Shown here piece by piece: positions 30,320-35,012 of a stretch of 35,012 bases of DNA; positions within the stretch are counted from its first letter, which is position 1, and the number at the start of each line of letters is the position of its first letter. Below the pieces are notes generated by a model. The model was given only the letters and a program-made list of their open reading frames with translations, was not told the DNA's origin and ran no database searches. The translations under genes were made by a program, and so were the position numbers. This stretch comes from Desulfatitalea sp. UBA4791 (lineage in GTDB: Bacteria; Desulfobacterota; Desulfobacteria; Desulfobacterales; Desulfosarcinaceae): contig DHGT01000108.1 of the NCBI GenBank assembly GCA_002402905.1, positions 1-35,012 of the forward strand, given 5' to 3'.

Positions 30320-33109
30320 ATGACCGCTGACAGCAGCAATCGACAGTCCGAACGACCAACCGAGAGGCAAACCGAACCCAATGATGATCGACCGGTCCAC
30401 CCACAGAATAGTTCCCCATCCCAGGAGCCCCCTGGGCATCGAACCGATCCGGCACAGATCGAGGAAGCCCTGAGGCAAAGTGAACAAACCTATCGCAATT
30501 TGATGGACCTGGCGCCTGATTCGATCACGGTGACACGGCGCAGAGACGGCCGCTTCATGCAAGTGAACCGGACCTTTTGCGAGCGGACCGGATACACGGT
30601 CCAGGAAACCGTGGGCCGGACGATCTACGAGTTGGGCATTTACGCCAATCCATCGGATCGTGAACGCGTCATCGAGGCACTGGAAAGAGACGGCAAGATC
30701 GAGGGAATGGAGATTCAATTCAAGTCCAAATCCGGCCGGATTCTCGACAATCTCATGTCCTCCCAGCCCATCACGTTTGAGGGGGAAGATTGCCTGCTGG
30801 TCGTCACGGCCAACATCAACTCGCTCAAACAGGCCCAGAGGGACCTTCGGGAAAAGGAAGCCAAGCTTCGCAACATCCTGGATCACATCACGGAAAGCTA
30901 CTACGAAGTCGATCTGTCCGGCAACCTGACTTTTTTTAACGACACCCTCGTCCAAGTCTCCGGATACACTCCCGATGAGCTGATGGGCATGAATTTCAGG
31001 CAGTACACCGCATCCGAGGATGTTGGCCGGCTCTATGCCGTTTTCAATGACATCTTTCGAGGCGGCACCCCCAGCAGGATTGTAGACTACTGTGTGAGAA
31101 AAAAGGACGGCACCCCGAGGATCGTCGAAAGCTCCGTGAGTCTGTTGCGGGACGCATCGGGCGCGCCCATCGGTTTCTACGGCATACTGCGGGACCGCAC
31201 CGATCAGAAAAAAGCCGAGGATGCCCTGCGCCAAAGCGAGGAGAGCCACCGCGGCATCCTCGAACTGGCGCCGGATTCGATCACTGTGGTCGACCTTCAA
31301 GAGGGGCGCTATCTCCAGGTCAACGATGCATTTTGCCGACTGAGCGGTTATTCGGCCGAGGAGGCCCTTGGCCGGACCCCACTGGAACTGGGGGTGTACC
31401 GCGATCCCCGGGATCGGGACCGTCTCGTCGAACGGGTCAAAACATACGGCAGCGTGGAGGGCCTCGAAATTCAATATCGAAACAGATCCGGGCAGGTTTT
31501 GGATGCCATCGTATCGGCCCGGCAGATCCAGTTTCGCGATCGGGAATGCCTGCTGGTCATCGTCACCAACATCACCTCGCTCAAGCAGGCCCAGGAAGTG
31601 CTTCGCCAAAGCGAACTCAAGTATCGAACGGTCCTCGAGAGCATGGAGGAGGGCTACTATGAAACCGATCTGCGCGGCCAATTCACCTACTTCAATGCCT
31701 CGACCTGTCGGCTGCACGGATATACGGCCGACGAACTGATGGGCATGAGCTACAAACGTTACCTTCGACCCGACAACGCCAAGAGGATCTCAAACATTTT
31801 TCGAAACATTTACGAGACCGGCGAACACTCGACCGTCATGGAATACGAAATCATCCGCAAGGATGGATCCATCCGCCAGTGCGAATTGTCGGCCTACCTT
31901 CGCCGGGATGTTTCCGGCCGGCCGGTCGGCTTCTGGGGCATTACCCGAGACCGCACCGAGCAGAAGAAGATGGAGTCCCAACTGTTGCATTCCAGTAAAA
32001 TGGAGTCCATCGGTACACTGGCCGGCGGCCTGGCCCACGATTTCAACAACTTGCTCATGGGAATTCAAGGCAATACGACGCTGATCCTCATGGACACCGA
32101 CGAAGACCACCCCAGTTATGCCAACCTGAAAAGCATCGAACAGTACGTCAGGGCCGGCGCGGATCTGACCCGGCAACTGCTCGGGGCGGCCAGGGGCGGC
32201 AAGTACGAAGTAAAGCCCACCCCAATGAATCATGTGATCGAAGCCACTGCAAACCTTTTCGGCCGAACCCGGAAAGAGATCACCATGCACCTGGAGATGG
32301 ACGACGCCTTGTGGATGGCGGCGGTCGATCGGGGCCAAATGGAGCAGGTACTGCTCAACCTATTCGTCAATGCCTGGCATGCCATGCCCAACGGCGGCGA
32401 TCTTTTTTTGTCGAGCCGAAATAGTGTTCTGGAGGGGCAGGCCGCCCGGTCATACGGATTGAATCCAGGCAAGTACATAATAATTTCCGTCACCGATACC
32501 GGTGTCGGCATCGCACCGGAGGCCATCAACCGAATCTTCGACCCCTTTTTCACCACCAAGGAAATGGGACACGGTACCGGACTGGGACTGGCATCGGTTT
32601 ATGGTATTCTATCGAACCACGGCGGCACGATTACCGTCTACAGTGAACAGGGGGTCGGCACGACCTTCAACATCTACCTGCCGGCCACGGAAATGCAGAC
32701 CGGAAGGCAAAAAGAAGTGAAAATGGAAGCCAAAACAGGAAACGAAACGGTTCTTTTGGTCGATGATGATGCGGGCATCGTGGAAGTCGGCCGGCTGATC
32801 CTTGAAAAACTGGGCTATCGGGTCTTGACCGCAGGCAACGGCCAGGCCGCCATAACCACCTTTGAGCAACGACACGATACCATCGACCTGGTACTCCTGG
32901 ACATGATCATGCCGGGCATGAGCGGGGGTGAGACCTTCAGCGAAATGAAAAAAATCGACCCCGATGTCAGGGTGATTCTCTCCAGCGGTTACAGTATCAA
33001 CGGCCAAGCCAAAACGATCCTGGAGGGCGGCTGCCGGGGATTCATCCAGAAACCTTACAACATCAAAGAGCTTTCGATGAAACTCAGGGAGGTGCTCAAT
33101 CGGGCTTAA
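30320..33109 (+). CDS. Soluble hybrid histidine kinase with four PAS domains and a receiver domain
   Basis: 929 residues from the ATG at 30320, chosen because AGGAG lies 8 bases upstream; an upstream in-frame ATG (30215) has none. A polar, disordered N-terminus (1-45) precedes PAS domains at about 48-170, 179-295, 302-425 and 429-550. The dimerisation/phosphoacceptor helix has His573 in GLAHDFNNLL. The ATPase domain has NLFVNAWHAM (N box), DTGVGI (G1) and GTGLGLAS (G2). The receiver has the phospho-acceptor Asp861 in VLLDMIMPG and Lys911 in IQKPY. No membrane segment, so it senses in the cytoplasm. PAS1-PAS2 and PAS3-PAS4 are a co-linear duplication of 252 residues. No output regulator lies next to it. 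Confidence 0.95.
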   Translation: MTADSSNRQSERPTERQTEPNDDRPVHPQNSSPSQEPPGHRTDPAQIEEALRQSEQTYRNLMDLAPDSITVTRRRDGRFMQVNRTFCERTGYTVQETVGRTIYELGIYANPSDRERVIEALERDGKIEGMEIQFKSKSGRILDNLMSSQPITFEGEDCLLVVTANINSLKQAQRDLREKEAKLRNILDHITESYYEVDLSGNLTFFNDTLVQVSGYTPDELMGMNFRQYTASEDVGRLYAVFNDIFRGGTPSRIVDYCVRKKDGTPRIVESSVSLLRDASGAPIGFYGILRDRTDQKKAEDALRQSEESHRGILELAPDSITVVDLQEGRYLQVNDAFCRLSGYSAEEALGRTPLELGVYRDPRDRDRLVERVKTYGSVEGLEIQYRNRSGQVLDAIVSARQIQFRDRECLLVIVTNITSLKQAQEVLRQSELKYRTVLESMEEGYYETDLRGQFTYFNASTCRLHGYTADELMGMSYKRYLRPDNAKRISNIFRNIYETGEHSTVMEYEIIRKDGSIRQCELSAYLRRDVSGRPVGFWGITRDRTEQKKMESQLLHSSKMESIGTLAGGLAHDFNNLLMGIQGNTTLILMDTDEDHPSYANLKSIEQYVRAGADLTRQLLGAARGGKYEVKPTPMNHVIEATANLFGRTRKEITMHLEMDDALWMAAVDRGQMEQVLLNLFVNAWHAMPNGGDLFLSSRNSVLEGQAARSYGLNPGKYIIISVTDTGVGIAPEAINRIFDPFFTTKEMGHGTGLGLASVYGILSNHGGTITVYSEQGVGTTFNIYLPATEMQTGRQKEVKMEAKTGNETVLLVDDDAGIVEVGRLILEKLGYRVLTAGNGQAAITTFEQRHDTIDLVLLDMIMPGMSGGETFSEMKKIDPDVRVILSSGYSINGQAKTILEGGCRGFIQKPYNIKELSMKLREVLNRA

Positions 33110-33146
33110 GGTGCGTCCCGGCAACGCATCTCGCGGCGATGCCGCA

Positions 33147-34295
33147 TCATCTCTTTGGCGGCAGAATCTTATCGACCACTTCCGGTGACATGCGCAAGGC
33201 CGCACGCGGCCCGTCATTTGTCCCGTCGTCGGTCTCATTCCTGGTGTTGATCAGCTGCCTTTGAATCAGCATGCGCAAAGACCGTTCTTTCTTGGCGACG
33301 GCCGCCTTTGACAAATGGGTCACGATCTCATCGGACATGGCTTCTGTCGCCAGAAAGCCGGCGGTGACCGCGTCATCGACCAGTTGCGCCCCTCTTTCTG
33401 AGCGGACGATCAAGGTGTTCCATCCTTTGCGTCCTTCGTACATGCCCACTGACACGTCTGCCAGTTCGGCGGTCATATCCAGACAGATAAAGCAGGTGTG
33501 CGGGATAAGCGGTTTGATATCGTTCAGGGAGACCTCCACAGGCCCACGGGACGTCTCCAACACCAGCGTATTGGCCGGCGGTGGTGGGATGTCCATGCCG
33601 CTAATGTCGGCAATATCCACCTTTTGAACCAGCAAATCGATCAACTGACGGGTGTCCAGGGACCAATTACAAAAGAGGCCGACGGTCAAGGCCACAGGCA
33701 CCTCATGCTCCGGCTTTCCCAATGGATTCATGCGCATCTGGGCAACCGCCAACATCTGACAGGGGGTGCCGACCACGCCCAGATCCCGCTGCCCCTGACG
33801 CACCGCGGCGTTCAAACCCGCCAGGGTCGGCGCTGCCATGAATTTGGAACCGGCCAATCGGGCGACCTGCGTCCAGTCGGTCACCACCTCGGGCACCGGG
33901 GTCAACCCTTCCCGCCGGGTCAGGACAGCAGCCTTGACCCGCCCGGACTTCATCGCAAAGGCCATCAGAGCCGAAGCGGTCCCCCCGCCCTGGTAATGAG
34001 CCGGCGCCATCTCGCTGCCCGCCCTGGCGGCCAGGATCGTTCGGTATGGGCCCAAGGCACTGCCGTCATAAGGCGTTTGCCAAACATATTGATAGATCTC
34101 GTTCAGGTCCACCTCGGCCTTCGGACAGTAGGCAAAGCACCGTCCCTGGGGCAGTGTACATGGAAACAGCTGGGCCGTTTTGCCCTTGTAATTTTTGAAA
34201 TAAGGGCACAATTCGACACACGCCCCACACCCGATGCAAAGTCCTCTGCGATGCACATCTTCGATCAATTCATTCGAGCCGAACACCCGTGGCAT
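33147..34295 (-). CDS. FrhB-family iron-sulfur flavoprotein (coenzyme F420 hydrogenase/dehydrogenase beta subunit family)
   Basis: 382 residues from the ATG at 34295, after a run of seven G; upstream Met codons lack a ribosome binding site. The N-terminus has a [4Fe-4S] motif CIGCGACVELCP (Cys20, 23, 26, 30). Further cysteines at 46, 53 and 57 (FPCTLPQGRCFAYCP) could hold a second cluster. The middle matches the FrhB N domain (AARAGSEMAPAHYQGGGTASALMAFA), and GVVGTPCQMLAVAQM with GLFCNWSL and the late IPHTCFICLDMTAELADVSVG match the C domain. In this family the electron carrier may be F420, ferredoxin or another flavin donor, so the substrate cannot be told. The C-terminal 80 residues are a helical, basic extension. 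No hydrogenase, Hdr or dehydrogenase partner is adjacent. Confidence 0.88.
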   Translation of the reverse strand: MPRVFGSNELIEDVHRRGLCIGCGACVELCPYFKNYKGKTAQLFPCTLPQGRCFAYCPKAEVDLNEIYQYVWQTPYDGSALGPYRTILAARAGSEMAPAHYQGGGTASALMAFAMKSGRVKAAVLTRREGLTPVPEVVTDWTQVARLAGSKFMAAPTLAGLNAAVRQGQRDLGVVGTPCQMLAVAQMRMNPLGKPEHEVPVALTVGLFCNWSLDTRQLIDLLVQKVDIADISGMDIPPPPANTLVLETSRGPVEVSLNDIKPLIPHTCFICLDMTAELADVSVGMYEGRKGWNTLIVRSERGAQLVDDAVTAGFLATEAMSDEIVTHLSKAAVAKKERSLRMLIQRQLINTRNETDDGTNDGPRAALRMSPEVVDKILPPKR

Positions 34296-34562
34296 GTGCC
34301 CCCCCTGTTGTGATAGATAAAACATTAAATGGAGTGGACCGTCGGATAACGGCACCGAATGACGCTCATTTCGACGCCTCTCCATGCAGCCCGCCGAGAG
34401 CCGGACAGGCCCTGGCAAAAACTAAACAAAAATATTTTAGCGTAACTATCGGCACAAGGAAAGCAGGATTCCAACATTGACGGAAAAGACCTTCTACGGA
34501 TGCATCAACATTCGGCGCTTCTGAATGCTGTTCATCAAAATGCTCAAGGAAAGGCCAATCCC
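34296..34562. other. Divergent gap between the FrhB-like and Nudix genes
   Basis: 267 bases. It contains an AT-rich patch (34425-34445) and a TTGACG at 34477-34482 that could be a weak -35 for the Nudix gene, but no convincing -10. Nothing else is recognised. Confidence 0.45.
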
Positions 34563-34991
34563 ATGAAGATGACCCACGCCGGTACCGTAACGTTCCGAAT
34601 GGCGGATCGTCGCCCCCTGTTTCTCGTTGTGTCGTCATCCACCGGTGTGCACTGGGTGCTGCCTCGGGGGCATATCGAGGCAGGCGAAAATGCCGAGGCG
34701 GCCGCATTGCGCGAACTTCGCGAAGAGGCGGGTCTGACGGGCCGGATCTTGGCGCCGTTGAGCCTGCAATGCTTCGAAAAATCAGGTGAAAAGGTCGTCG
34801 CCCAATACTATCTCGTCCACGCCGTGGCGGAAACTCAAGCGATGGAAAGCAGGACGGCGCAGTGGCTCGACGGTGAGGCTGCCCTGCAGGTCCTGTCTTT
34901 CGAGGAGGGGCGCCGTGCCTTGGCCGAAGGCGCCGAATGGTTGGCACGGCAAAAAAGCGGGCCAACCGATATCGACAGAAGCGCTATATAG
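34563..34991 (+). CDS. Nudix hydrolase
   Basis: 142 residues from the ATG at 34563; AAGGAAAGG lies 8 bases upstream, whereas an upstream ATG at 34500 has no ribosome binding site. The complete Nudix box is at residues 36-58: Gly36, Glu42, Arg50-Glu51, Glu54-Glu55 and Gly57 in the order GX5EX7REUXEEXGU. This binds the metal for hydrolysing a nucleoside diphosphate linked to another group. The preceding WVLPRGHIEAGE resembles the diadenosine-polyphosphate and diphosphoinositol-type members, but the substrate is not deducible. Single gene with its own upstream gap; 21 bases to the window end. Confidence 0.93.
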   Translation: MKMTHAGTVTFRMADRRPLFLVVSSSTGVHWVLPRGHIEAGENAEAAALRELREEAGLTGRILAPLSLQCFEKSGEKVVAQYYLVHAVAETQAMESRTAQWLDGEAALQVLSFEEGRRALAEGAEWLARQKSGPTDIDRSAI

Positions 34992-35012
34992 TGTCCGTCC
35001 ACAAATAGGCAA

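Noticed and set aside
30293..31717. 474-codon minus-strand ORF opposite the hybrid kinase
   Set aside because: Antisense to four well-formed PAS domains. No ribosome binding site or family motif.

Overview
The window is a GC-rich chromosomal segment made almost entirely of housekeeping genes. Gene content and order point to a Desulfobacterota (former Deltaproteobacteria) host, probably a Desulfosarcina/Desulfatitalea-like sulfate reducer. The clues are the xerC-hslV-hslU-arg cluster leading into dapF, the murJ-ftsB-coaBC-UDG string, the yajC-secD-secF-dprA-topA string, a large soluble PAS hybrid kinase, and a FrhB-type iron-sulfur protein in a bacterium. The host assignment is inference from gene order and protein character; no rRNA is present.

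Region 1 (1-17132, all minus strand) is read from right to left. It starts with murJ, ftsB, a TPR-like small protein, an uncharacterised lipoprotein, coaBC, a family-4 uracil-DNA glycosylase, nfeD and a slipin. It continues with a Rho_N-like small basic protein, xerC, hslV and hslU, then argB, argD, argG and argH, an LptM-like lipoprotein and dapF, which runs off the left edge. argF is not in the arginine cluster; a 206-base non-coding gap lies between argD and argG instead.

Region 2 (17200-20981): rpsT is on the plus strand behind a good sigma-70 promoter that overlaps the murJ start codon. leuS and lptE follow on the minus strand. leuS has an unusual leader with an intrinsic terminator and two very short ORFs.

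Region 3 (21135-30075, plus strand): RNase G (rng), yajC, secD (TTG start), secF, dprA, topA (GTG start) and a MarR regulator, closed by a strong hairpin terminator.

Region 4 (30320-35012): a four-PAS hybrid histidine kinase with a gap-free 252-residue internal duplication, a convergent FrhB-family protein, and a divergent Nudix hydrolase.

No CRISPR array, tRNA, rRNA, prophage or complete insertion sequence was seen. The most unusual signals are intergenic. The first is a family of AT-rich repeats built on a 14-base period: four copies in three intergenic gaps, two of them facing each other to give a 19-bp perfect inverted repeat in the argD-argG gap. The others are the leuS leader and a possible small RNA between the slipin and Rho_N genes. 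No gap between genes exceeds 300 bases; the larger gaps are described as features.
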